From NCBI GenBank assembly GCA_025786725.1, contig JAHLTZ010000117.1:1-25635 (forward strand): DNA of 25,635 nt, given 5' to 3'. This document shows positions 10,440 through 20,006 of this stretch, piece after piece (position 1 is the stretch's first letter; each line of letters starts with the position of its first letter). A model generated the notes under the pieces. It saw nothing but the letters and a program-made list of their open reading frames with translations, searched no databases and was not told where the DNA came from. The DNA is from Syncephalis fuscata (Eukaryota; Zoopagomycota; Zoopagomycetes; Zoopagales; Piptocephalidaceae). A program made the translations under genes and the position numbers.

Positions 10440-12914
10440 TTAGTTTTTAGATTGGTTAGATTTTTTCTTAAAAAAGTCAGTAACTTTTGTTCGTTTTGAA
10501 GGAGATGGTGCAGACTTGTCTGGTTTAGTCAATGGATTGGGTCGTTTGGAATTAGCTGGTGGATTTGAAATATTTGTTTTATCATAATTATTGCTATTTA
10601 CTACTGTGGATAGACTACGCAAGTTGTGACTAGTGGCTTGTCTAAATTCATGCCGTTCTTTTTCCATCAACGACATAGCCAAATGAAAGTCTTGATGTTC
10701 CTGTTGATTTGATAATGAGATTTTCTTTTTACACTTGTCGCATTGAAACGTCCAGTCATCAGCATCATTATTATTTTCGACAGAATTGATTGTATCTAAA
10801 AATAATTCTTCAGATTGATTGTCTTCCAGTACGGCATTTTTATCTTTAAAAAACTCACTAAGAACGCGTGGTTTTGCCGATATATGTGTTTTAAGCTTAG
10901 GCGATGGTGGCCGGGGTATTAATGGTGTAATGGAGGTTGATTCTGCTAGTTCTATTGTATCCGGTGTACTTGTCTTAAAAAATCGAGTAATATCCATACG
11001 TGGATCTTGTTCTGCTTTGAACTGACTTACGAAAATAGATAATCCACGGCAAGGAATGGGTACTGGCATATCGCGCAGTAAACGCAATGTTCGATTGCCC
11101 AATAAGTCTGGCGTGATCAGTTCTTTCCGACTAATCATTGGAGTATTCTTTGAACTATAGCGCGATTTTTGTTGCGTTATATCATTAATTACAGTATAGC
11201 TGAATGACAATTTGTATGGCCAACGATTATTTGTTTCGTATTCATCTTGTATACGACTAAATAGTTCAATAGATAATATATCTATCCATTGTTCGAATGC
11301 TTCCATTGTTTTTAAGGGATAAAAGAATGTTTTGACAGAAATCATTGAGTTAATTAAGTGGTGTGCTTTAACTAGTACCAGTAGTTAGTTAATATCAATA
11401 ATAATTGATTTACTTACGCTCATCACTGCCTATACCTCGCACAGCGTTATATGCTAATAATGCACCATTTTTAATGCTTATCTTTTCTTCCAGCTGTGCT
11501 AACGAGTATTTCCTTTTTATTCATTATATATTTCAATATAGGACATTGTCATATTAACTTACCACACATCTTTTGGCGTTTCAACGTCATAGGCAGCTTG
11601 TAGCTCATCGCCCAACTTTCCTGAAAAATACTTTAGTTTTCGTAATGGATAATTACGTAAAGTTTGCTTAATTCCACTCGCACAAATCATTGTCTATTGC
11701 ATAATTAATCGAAGGTATATTATTTCAACCTTATTTTTACCTGCTGATCTGGTTTATTCAAGCCTGATCCAAGTTTAGCCAATATTTTGTTATTTGCAAT
11801 GCCTAAAGCACAGTTAATAGCCATTGCTGTAAACTGAATTCTGCTATACTTACCAATAGAACAGGTATAACAAAGCTCATCATAGACAGCACGCCTAATA
11901 TCTGTGGCTATGGCAGCGCCCAAGTTGAGAAACATGCTTGGCCAGTCAGTGCATTCTTTTGGAGGTACTGGTTTATCTAGCTTTGGTGGTTCCAATCCTT
12001 CCCTTTCAGCGTTCATCATTGTTTCTACTTCGCTTTCTATCGAGGTAGCATTTTCATCTGCTATGATATGCGTGTTTGTGTGCCATGGTACTGTTGGGCA
12101 GAATATATCCAGCGCCACTACTTCCGACATATCTCGCTCACGCGTGTACTCCTTTCTAATTTTTTCAATCAACTCCGGTTGCAGGAAATTATAAAGACGC
12201 TCAATTACAAGCGAAGTAACATCAATAAACGCCTCATCTAACGGGGGGCTACGCTTAGTAATTTTATTATCTACCATCATAACAGCCACCGTGGGACTCA
12301 CCAACGCTCGCCTTTTGGATGTTTGAAGTAAATGTTTCAAACACTTTGATGATCCGTTTACTGGCACGTCTATACGAATCTAAACAGACCTTGTGGGTTT
12401 GGCGGCGTGGCCGCTCGTGATAAGCGGCCGGTTGTCCATCGCCAGCATAGGTTGCCACGTGGACCATACGTATATCTGTAGTTTCGTTAAAAGCATGTCC
12501 TATTTAATGAGTTTTATTTACTTACCTGGGCAGTGTTTTAGCGCTTCGGCCACTGAACTTTGTCTAAAGTGCATAAATAGTACTAAACAAACGCAGATGT
12601 AAATTGAAGCTCACTTTGATACGCCTGCTCGACGAGCCGGATAGTTGACAGCAATAAGACCTTGCCACTGTTGTACTGCAAGTGGCTTTTTTGGGTCAAG
12701 TCCTAGACGTACTTGTTCTAGACGAACAATTAGCAAGCTATAGCCAACGTAGTATTCGACTCTACTTACCCACTTGGCAGTAGAAGCAATCTGTTTATGT
12801 TACTTTTAGAACGCATTCTTTTCTCATTTACTACCTACCCAAGTCAACGTGAAGAATGACTCGTTGCCCGCTTACAAGCGAGTTGAATGCATTTAACAAC
12901 TGGACATCTAACAT
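10440..12914 (-). CDS. RAD30: DNA polymerase eta (Rad30), Y-family translesion polymerase
   Basis: Copies past UV lesions in the nucleus, recruited to ubiquitinated PCNA. Ten exons: 12914-12839, 12790-12770 (a 21-nt microexon), 12717-12615, 12563-12526, 12475-12302, 12237-11854, 11802-11741, 11693-11563, 11512-11418, 11371-10440; 2016 nt, 671 residues, close to the 630-710 usual for the family. Introns are 46-64 bp. The ATG at 12914 is the only one before the first motif, and an in-frame stop lies 15 codons upstream. Catalytic HVDLDCFYCQVE has Asp24; ASVDEAFID has Asp138-Glu139; CSIGIANNKILAKLGSGLNKP is the family signature. The C-terminal tail has a C2H2 ubiquitin-binding finger (Cys572, Cys575, His587, His591) and three FF motifs (ITRFF ~489, LSEFF ~532, VTDFF ~658) fitting PCNA- or Rev1-binding peptides. 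Several naive open frames here cross introns and are not the protein. Confidence 0.95.
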
Positions 12915-13877
12915 AATACGTAGTAACAAGGAGACTTGACAAAACACAATGGTGCGTTAAAGGAGTAAAAAATCTTAATTTGTTATAAATTATTCTATTA
13001 ATTAAATATCGCGCTACATTTGTGTTACACACAACGCGTATCTATTAACAATTATTGACCTTTTGTTATGATTGATGGTTAAATGGCTATAACTGATGAT
13101 ATTCGCGTAATTGAATTGCATTTTCGTTTTATTAAATATAGAGCTGAGTGGTGAGTGACATCGATGATTAAAATACTCATCATTGTACATTCATTATCTA
13201 GTATGCATATATCATTATAGTATGTGTTATTACTATGTATACCCGTCATTTTGCTTGATCAACATTAAAATCACAACTAATTGACATGATCTAGCTTATT
13301 TATAAATAATTTTAATAAAACATAACTCTGTTCATATTCATATTGTTTGTTTTACCAATATAACTCAGTAAACAAACTAAGTGCGATAAGTGTATTTTTA
13401 TTAATAAAAGAGTTGGAATCATACCGACAACAGCTATAGATAGCTTATGGCCAATATATAATAAAATAATAAACATTATAATGAATATACAGTATTGAAC
13501 AAAATTAGCCATGTTAAAGTTATTGAGCATATATGCATAATCAATGAGCGGAATTAGTCGAGTTTTCTTAATAATAAAGCTAGAACAAAAATAAAAATAA
13601 TTTTGGATAGAGGAAGGCTAGGTGAGTATAGAATGATATATAAAATGATAAATATACAGTAATAAAGCATATAAAACGATGTTGGTGTTATAATGCATAT
13701 AGTGCAATGAGTGGAGTGAATGAAGTGTATTGGGACATATAAACAATAAAATATGTCCAGTATAACATAGAATGATATAGAATAGTATAGAATAGAATGT
13801 GAATGCTATACGTGAATATAGTATATATGCATACTGGATAATAACTTTACAATAATAAGTATTTGATGACTAATGTC
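12915..13877. other. Promoter of polymerase eta and start of a long gene-free stretch
   Basis: AT-rich. Nothing coding that I trust. There is an 8-bp-arm hairpin (GGACATAT at 13733-13740, ATATGTCC at 13751-13758) and short ATAGAAT-type repeats at about 13767-13800. A hydrophobic minus-strand open frame at 13530-13312 looks like AT-rich chance sequence. Confidence 0.55.
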
Positions 13878-14076
13878 ACTTACCACCCATCATCATGTTC
13901 AGTAGACTGGATGTTATTAAATGTTAGTCATTTGACCACCAAACAAACAATAAATGTGATGATGTAATGATTAAATAAAACTCACCACTTGTCCCATGTT
14001 CAATAGAACGAATGTGTAGTTCAATTACGCGAATGTTATTAAATGTAGTTATTTACGCCAAATAAACATTAAATGA
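13878..14076 (-). repeat. Degenerate ~100-bp direct duplication with exon-like units on the minus strand
   Basis: Two loosely similar units (13878-13960 and 13980-14076) share a CTYACCAC start, CATGTTCARTAGA, GAATGTTATTAAATGT-like and CAAAYAAACAWTAAATG blocks. Read on the minus strand each has an exon-like segment (ATTGAACATGGGACAAGTG or a similar sequence) followed by a 5' splice consensus GTGAGT or GTAAGT. The second unit matches, without gaps, about 26 of 39 positions around the exon 4 donor of the 20007-21417 gene. It may be a relic of a copy of that gene. Confidence 0.4.
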
Positions 14077-14523
14077 CTAATAAACTGTTTAATACAAAAA
14101 ATAGTTATCTTTATTTAATTAATAAATAATGTAATATATACAATCCATAAATTGAATGACATTGTATATAAAAGACTATGAATAAATTAAAATATAGATG
14201 AGGGAATTGTTCAAGTGGTGGAATAAAAGAAAGAGTAAAAATCAATAGCATAAAAGCAAATATAGTTATAGTATTACAAAACCAGGTTTATGATTTTGTA
14301 AACTTTGCTACGCAATCTAAATAGAAGAGAGAACAATAAAGGTAGCTTAGTCAAATGTTAATTAATTAAATTAATAAAGATTATTAATTTAATAGCTTAA
14401 CAACTCTTTTTACCAATAAATAGCATTATTCAGTAATTTAAACAAAAGTCTCAACTGTGTAAACCTAAAAATAAGCTAAAAGTGATTGGAAGTAGAAAAT
14501 TTTGTTTATTGAATGTTTGGCCA
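14077..14523. other. Gene-free AT-rich DNA
   Basis: No coding or RNA feature that I can support. There is an 11-bp-arm AT-only inverted repeat near 14365-14390, and a TATATAAAAG sequence near 14165 without a gene to serve. Confidence 0.5.
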
Positions 14524-14549
14524 ACAGTATTAAGTATTTATAATACTGT
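14524..14549. repeat. Small hairpin
   Basis: Inverted repeat ACAGTATTA...TAATACTGT with 9-bp arms and an 8-base spacer. It could fold in RNA or be chance in AT-rich DNA. Confidence 0.5.
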
Positions 14550-14609
14550 CGGCGATTAAATGGCGAGTAAATGCAATGGACCCTGATGGGAAAAAGCTTA
14601 ATTAGAATA

Positions 14610-14636
14610 CAACGAAGCTTAAACTAAACTTCGTTG
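14610..14636. repeat. Small hairpin
   Basis: Inverted repeat CAACGAAG...CTTCGTTG with 8-bp arms and an 11-base loop, richer in G and C than its surroundings. It lies 60 bp after the hairpin at 14524-14549. Confidence 0.5.
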
Positions 14637-14881
14637 AATCATGTAACTTAGGCAATAGTAACAATAGAATATGTTAACAGTAAAATAAGAAGGATGAATA
14701 TCAATGCATAAACAAATGCCATTAGCATAGAACATGATACTATAATTGACAACTAAACTTTTAAGCATTGGATTCAGTATATAAACAACAGTGTTTATTG
14801 AATGTTAAATAAAATACTTGTAAACATACCATTTTTAAACTATCCTTTGTATATAGAACCAATCATAATGACACAATCTAC

Positions 14882-14996
14882 TGTATTACTCTAGTAGCCA
14901 TATAGGCTATGTTTCTTTAGTATTCTTAATAAAACTGATCACCTTATTACGAATACAAAAAAAGAAACACAACTTATATAGCTGCTAAAGTAATAC
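14882..14996. repeat. 115-bp imperfect palindrome without a loop
   Basis: The two halves around a central TGATCA (14936-14941) are reverse complements over about 57 bp. The left arm begins TGTATTACTCTAGTAGCC and the right arm ends GCTGCTAAAGTAATACA. Outside a 3-base length difference in an A/T run and the inner few bases, the mismatches I see are transitions. As RNA it would make a long perfect-looking stem with a few G-U pairs. It may be a small foldback element or a small-RNA precursor. Confidence 0.75.
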
Positions 14997-15384
14997 AAAA
15001 CGAATTAGCTAAATAATGATCTATTGTTACTGCAATACAATAAACCACAACATAGCTTTATAAAAAATTTAAAACACAACGGGGATTAATAACTTTTAAA
15101 TAAGAATATGCAACCATTTTTATAAATTTTACTTGCCATATTATATGGTGCAATAAGTGTGACTTTTTTGGGGCGGGTTTCAGGCTCTTAGGAGACTGTT
15201 TGGGTAGCAAATGTAAGTTTTATTTAAATATTTAATAGTATTACTAATACAATGTTCTGCTACATTTAATTCTATTTTATGGAAGTGATAATGTTATTAT
15301 ATTACATTGATATCTATTATAAATGATGATTTAAACACAAATTAATCCAATCAACTCGTCAACTATTTAAATCGTTACAATTAA
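14997..15384. other. Gene-free DNA with a short G-rich segment
   Basis: AT-rich apart from TTTTTTGGGGCGGG near 15165 and the 40 bp after it, which stand out in base composition and might be a promoter element of the following cystathionine gamma-synthase gene, 540 bp away. No RNA gene was recognised. Confidence 0.4.
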
Positions 15385-15594
15385 TTGCGTAAAAATATTT
15401 GCTGTCCTGGGGGAACTCAAGGTAATAGTCAACCAAACCAAAATAGAACTGCCCTTTGCTTTCTATTCTCACAAATAATGCATATTTCCGCATATTATTT
15501 CTCGTGTCGACTATCTTGTTCTACCACAAATTATATCGTAAAAGCTTTTATTTTTGTGGCTAATTACACTTGTTGCAGTCAAAGTTATATTTGA
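15385..15594 (+). other. Orphan Cys-rich open frame upstream of the cystathionine gamma-synthase gene
   Basis: An open frame of 69 codons ending at TGA 15592-15594, with no ATG at its start. It is unusually cysteine-rich (seven Cys, e.g. ICCPGG, ALCF, SCRLSCS, YTCC) and has NRT and NYT glycosylation-type sites, unlike random AT-rich frames nearby. It could be a decayed exon of a secreted protein, or part of the 5' leader of the next gene, since it is followed by a good 5' splice site. No function assigned. Confidence 0.25.
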
Positions 15595-15596
15595 AA

Positions 15597-15695
15597 GTAA
15601 GTGGCATATGAATGTAAATGGAAATGGGCATATGTATTTATTTACGCAATATTTTGTATATTGAATTAAATATCTAATTTACTACATATTGTTAG
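15597..15695 (+). other. Possible 5'-UTR intron of the cystathionine gamma-synthase gene
   Basis: GTAAGT at 15597 and TTGTTAG ending at 15695 would define a 99-bp intron that stops 14 bp before the ATG at 15710. It is longer than the other introns here, and no transcript evidence is available. Confidence 0.35.
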
Positions 15696-15709
15696 ATAAC
15701 AGAAATCCA

Positions 15710-17566
15710 ATGTCTACAAAAGCGCCAATAATCGAGGATTTGTCACTGGGAAGAGTTGTTCCATCTAATAACTTCCATAGTATATCGGTGTCCCTACCTA
15801 CTTGGCAAGATGCTATAGGTCTTCGGACGGGTGTGGCAGATGTTTGTAACAAAGTAAAGATAGGATATCCACGCTTTATGTTCCATGCTAGAGTATTGCA
15901 ACTGGCTAAGGAGTGTATGAATCAACATGGTGTTGATAAAAGCACTTACGGCTGCTTGCCATTCTTGACCCGTGACATGCCAGAACGATGTCGCGATTTT
16001 ACATACAAAGACCAAACGGCAAAGAATGGCATTGTAGCAGCAAATTCAATTCGTATTGAGGCATGCACATTTGGACAATATACTATACATGCTATCATCT
16101 ATCCTATTGGATATGAGCAATCTGCTAAGTATTTTTGGTCATTGACAGGATGTGGCGTTTGTTCACGCTTTGCCGATTGTTGTTTAAAAGAAATAGGCAT
16201 CAACGACGTAGATGTACCTCTTGATTGTAATCTAGATTTAGTGGCTGCATCGCTCCAGCCTAATATTAATGAGTATTTACCTGCTGATCAAGCAGATAAA
16301 GCTAAACAGCTCATTCGACAACGCATTGTGGATGTTCTGCATGCAACCTACAATGATGCCGATGATGCAAATGCCGAATTTACACGACAGCATCCAAGTG
16401 CCTTGACCTTGAATGAGGACAGCGTGTATTTGTATCCTGGAGGCATGAATGTGATTTTTCATACACAGCGTCTATTAGGATTTATGAATCCAGAAAGCGA
16501 AACCGTTTGTTTTGGGTATGTATGTACTGCCATTTATTTATTTGTTTATTAACGCCTCAATAGACTTCCCTACATTAATACGCTAAGAATTTTGGAGCTG
16601 GTTGGACACGGCTGCGTATTCTTTGGCCATGGTTCAGATAAAGAAATTGACGATCTGGAAAAACGATTGGCTGATCCAACACAAAAACAAATTATTTCTA
16701 TATTATGTGAAACTCCTAGCAATCCATTACTGCATAGTCCAAATATTAGAAGATTGCGTGCTGTGGCTGATAAATATGACATACCATTATTGCTTGATAC
16801 CACCGTAGGCGGCTTTTCAAACAGCCAATTGTTTCCATTTGCAGATGCAATGCTTGTTAGTTTAACAAAGCTTTTCAGTGGCGATTGTGATGTCATGGGT
16901 GGCTGGTAAGTAGCTGCACTGTTGTGATTGCATTTAATAATTTGTTTTATAGCTTGATTGTAAATACTACTCGATCACACGGTGCTCGTTTACAACATGC
17001 ATTAAATGTAGATGATGGCACTGGCCGTCCAGGCTACGAAGATACAATGTGGTGGGAAGATGCAATAGTGCTTGAACGAAACTGTCGTACATTTATGGAG
17101 CGAGATGCACGCATCAACCATACAGCAGAAATTATTTGTGACTATCTTCGTAGTCATCCTCAAGGTAAATATATTTGACAGTAATCAATACTATATTAAC
17201 AACTCAATAGTTGAAAAGCTTTATTATCCAAAGTATATAGACAAGGAAATGTATGATTCATACAAAAGTCCAAATGGCGGCTATGGCGGTTTATTTTCGG
17301 TACTTTTACATACACCTGAAGCAGCTCGCGCGTTCTTTGATGCATTGATATTTCCCAAAGGTCCAACATTTGGTACTAATTTTACTTTAGCTTGTCCATA
17401 TGGTATATTAGCACACTATGATATTCCAGAATGGGCAGATGAAGTTAACGCACCAGTTCATTTGATTCGTTTAACTATTGGTCTTGAAGAACCGGATTAT
17501 ATTCGTGCTGCATTTGATACTGCATTTGCAGCAATTCCAGATGACTGTAAGGCACTTGAAAATTAA
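15710..17566 (+). CDS. STR2: Cystathionine gamma-synthase, copy A (PLP enzyme, methionine biosynthesis)
   Basis: Joins cysteine to an activated homoserine to give cystathionine, the step that leads from cysteine to methionine; PLP-dependent, probably cytosolic. Exons 15710-16515, 16564-16905, 16953-17164, 17211-17566; 571 residues, near the usual fungal length (about 540-640), with the long N-terminal extension typical of fungal enzymes. The start ATG matches copy B (M(S/T)TKAPI). Visible motifs: ETPSNPLL, LL.DTTVGG, and SLTKLFSGDCDVMGG, whose Lys371 is the Schiff-base lysine. The C-terminal domain has GPTFGTNFTLACPY and IRLTIGLEEPD. The second intron splits a codon read as Cys after MGG, where relatives often have Ser. 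It faces copy B tail to tail with 194 bp between stops. AATAAA at 17659-17664 is a plausible poly(A) signal. Exon 3 and both flanking introns lie in a block identical to copy B. Confidence 0.92.
16877..17202 (+). repeat. 326-bp perfect inverted repeat, arm 1 (gene conversion tract)
   Basis: Base-for-base identical by eye to the reverse complement of 18131-18456. It spans the end of exon 2, intron 2, all of exon 3 and most of intron 3 of copy A. Identity stops abruptly on both sides, where the two genes differ at many silent and replacement sites. Identity in introns rules out protein-level selection as the cause. Confidence 0.92.
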
Positions 17567-17760
17567 AGTATTTTGTTTTCTTCATGCCAGTGAATAAGTA
17601 AATGTTATGCAATACATACTTATACTGAATTATATGATAAGTTGTTATAAATTGCTATAATAAAACATGCATTAGCACATAATTACATGTTTTTTAATTC
17701 AAACACAAATAGCTGTATATTCATAATAGTTTATTAATATGTGGATAAATAGTAATGGCA
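17567..17760. terminator. Shared 3' region of the convergent cystathionine gamma-synthase genes
   Basis: 194 bp of AT-rich DNA between the two stop codons. AATAAA on the plus strand at 17659-17664 lies 93 nt past the copy A stop. AATAAA on the minus strand at 17735-17730 lies 26 nt past the copy B stop. The 3' ends may overlap and make antisense transcripts. Confidence 0.55.
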
Positions 17761-19648
17761 TTATTCAGACTTAGATGTGGCAGCCTCCGCTTTAGAGACG
17801 GCGTCGAATGCTGTATCAAACCATTTACGTATAAGCTCGGGCTCTTCAAGACCAACGCTCATACGAATCAAGTGTGGTGGTACGTCAAATTCAGCCGCCC
17901 ATTCTTGCTCTCTGTAATGCGCCAACAGTGTATATGGACAAACCAAGCTGAAGTTCGTGCCAAGAGACGGACCTTTGGCACAAGGTAAGGTATTATAAAA
18001 TACATGGGCCGCTTCAGGTGTATGTAAAAGTACCGAAAATAAACCGCCATAGCCGCCATTTGGTTTCCTGTGCAGATCATATACATCTTTAGTACTGTAT
18101 TTTGGATAATAAATATCTGCAACTATTGGATTGTTAATATAGTATTGATTACTGTCAAATATATTTACCTTGAGGATGACTACGAAGATAGTCACAAATA
18201 ATTTCTGCTGTATGGTTGATGCGTGCATCTCGCTCCATAAATGTACGACAGTTTCGTTCAAGCACTATTGCATCTTCCCACCACATTGTATCTTCGTAGC
18301 CTGGACGGCCAGTGCCATCATCTACATTTAATGCATGTTGTAAACGAGCACCGTGTGATCGAGTAGTATTTACAATCAAGCTATAAAACAAATTATTAAA
18401 TGCAATCACAACAGTGCAGCTACTTACCAGCCACCCATGACATCACAATCGCCACTAAAGAATTTTGTTAAACTAACAAACATTACATCTACAAATGGCA
18501 ACAATTGACTGTTTGAAAAGCCGCCTACGGTGGAGTCTACTAACAATGGAAAATCATATTTATCGGCCAATGCGCTTAATCTTCTAATGTTTGGACTATG
18601 CAGCAATGGATTACTTGGAAATTCACAAAATACAGCAAGCAATCGTTCTTGCATCGGGTCTTGCAAACGTTGCTCTAGTTGGTCAATATCTTCCTTAGAC
18701 ACACTGCCATGGAACAAGCATCCGGGACCAAATCTTTCCAAAATTTTAAGTGTATCTGTGTAAGGAAATCTATAAGTCATTTGTTAGTAAACAGTTATTA
18801 TTATTATTATTATTAAATTACCCAAAACAAACACTTTTACGTTCCGGATGCATAATGTTTAATAGATAATGGGCGGTGAATATTGCATTCATGCCACCAG
18901 GATACAAATACACGCTATCTTCATTTAAGGTCAAAGCACTAGGATGTTGTCGTGTAAATTCGGCATTTGTATCATCCGCATCGTTGTAGGTTGCATGCAG
19001 AACATCCACAATGCGTTGTCGAATGAGCTGTTTAGCTTTGTCTAGTTGATCAGCGGGTAAATAGTCATCTACTAAAGGCTCAAGTGATGCTTCTACAGGA
19101 TCTATATTACAATCAAGAGGTACATCTGCGTCGGTAATGCCTACTTCTTTTAAACAACAATCGGCAAAGCGAGAACAAATGCCATTGCCTGTATTTTGCC
19201 AAAAAGCTTGGGCAAGTTTTCTATTCTCAATAGGGTAAATAGTGATATATACGTTATATTTTCCAAATTGGCACATCTCAGTGTAAATATGATCAGATAT
19301 AACCAATTGTGAATTGGATTCTGTATCTGTATACGTAAGCGTTCGCTGTTTAATAATAAAGTTTCGACACAGTTTAGTTGCTTCTTCCGTTAGCATAGGT
19401 AAAGCACCATAGATATTAGTATCTATTCCAAGTTTTTTGAGACATTCTTTAGCCAGTTGTATTACTCTGTAATGAACGACAAAGCGTGGATAGCCAATGT
19501 TTAATGTATTGACAATTCGTGGTATTCCTTCTTGATAATCAATATTATCTTGCCAGGTAGGTAGCGATACCGATACACTATGTATATTATTGGGTGGAAT
19601 GGTTCTTGTTGCGCTCAAATGGCCAAATATCGGCGCCTTGGTAGTCAT
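17761..19648 (-). CDS. STR2: Cystathionine gamma-synthase, copy B (PLP enzyme, methionine biosynthesis)
   Basis: Same reaction and fold as copy A. Exons 19648-18822, 18769-18428, 18380-18169, 18122-17761; 580 residues. All three introns are at the same positions and phases as in copy A, so this is a segmental duplication in inverted orientation rather than a retrocopy. The Schiff-base lysine is Lys378 in SLTKFFSGDCDVMGG; GGFSNSQLLPF and IRMSVGLEEPE are also clear. The N-terminal third has diverged most (a short insertion around residues 110-120 relative to copy A), so substrate or regulatory differences are possible. CACGTG at 19772-19777, 125 bp upstream, is the site type bound by Cbf1 in yeast sulfur genes; I did not see one before copy A. 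Both copies look functional. Confidence 0.92.
18131..18456 (-). repeat. 326-bp perfect inverted repeat, arm 2 (gene conversion tract)
   Basis: Partner of 16877-17202, with 928 bp between the arms. It covers the end of exon 2, intron 2, exon 3 and most of intron 3 of copy B. Within intron 3 identity breaks at TTAACAA, after which the copies read CTCAATAG and TCCAATAG. Confidence 0.92.
18796..18814. repeat. TTA/TAA microsatellite in copy B intron 1
   Basis: About six ATT/TTA units inside the 52-bp first intron of cystathionine gamma-synthase copy B. Copy A lacks it, so it arose after the duplication. Confidence 0.8.
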
Positions 19649-20006
19649 ATTTGCTTTTAATCACTATAACCAATATAGAGAAATTGGTGGATAAATAAAA
19701 TATTTGATTCATATTATTGTGAAAAAAGTGCCATTTATTAAGTGCGTTTTTATCAAGTATTTCCAACATTCCACGTGGATACACAGTCGTGTAACGAATC
19801 AGTATTGCAGATCAAGTTCAATATACGTAATGCTATATTTACTATAGTATAATGGGGTGACGACGACAACGACGACGACGTAATAGCTCAAAATGTCGAT
19901 CATGTTGTCATAGTGTTAAACTATTTTGTTATATATACAGCATTGATATAGAATGTGTACAATCTATACTACTATTTAACTATTTTAATTTATTATAATT
20001 AATCAT
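19649..20006 (-). promoter_or_regulatory. Promoter of cystathionine gamma-synthase copy B, with CACGTG and a GAC repeat
   Basis: 358 bp between the copy B start and the 3' end of the next minus-strand gene. It holds CACGTG at 19772-19777 (palindrome CCACGTGG at 19771-19778) and a GAC-type repeat at 19859-19880. The CACGTG suggests control by a Cbf1-like bHLH regulator of sulfur metabolism, known from yeast and inferred here. Confidence 0.45.

Noticed and set aside
11720-12367. Continuous 215-residue minus-strand frame as the polymerase eta start
   Set aside because: Its first ~43 residues read the previous exon in the wrong frame and then the intron 12301-12238; the conserved joins ASV|DEAF and CSIG|IANN need splicing.
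13312-13530. Minus-strand hydrophobic 72-residue frame
   Set aside because: AT-rich DNA easily yields Ile/Leu/Phe-rich frames; no homologous motif or promoter context supports it.
12915-15709. tRNA, 5S or snRNA genes in the long gene-free stretch
   Set aside because: I looked for tRNA B-box-like and snRNA-like blocks and saw none that fold or match.
17755-17988. Plus-strand frame antisense to cystathionine gamma-synthase copy B
   Set aside because: It is a shadow of the real minus-strand exon, with no motif of its own.
18530-18763. Plus-strand frame antisense to copy B exon 2
   Set aside because: Shadow of a conserved PLP-enzyme exon.
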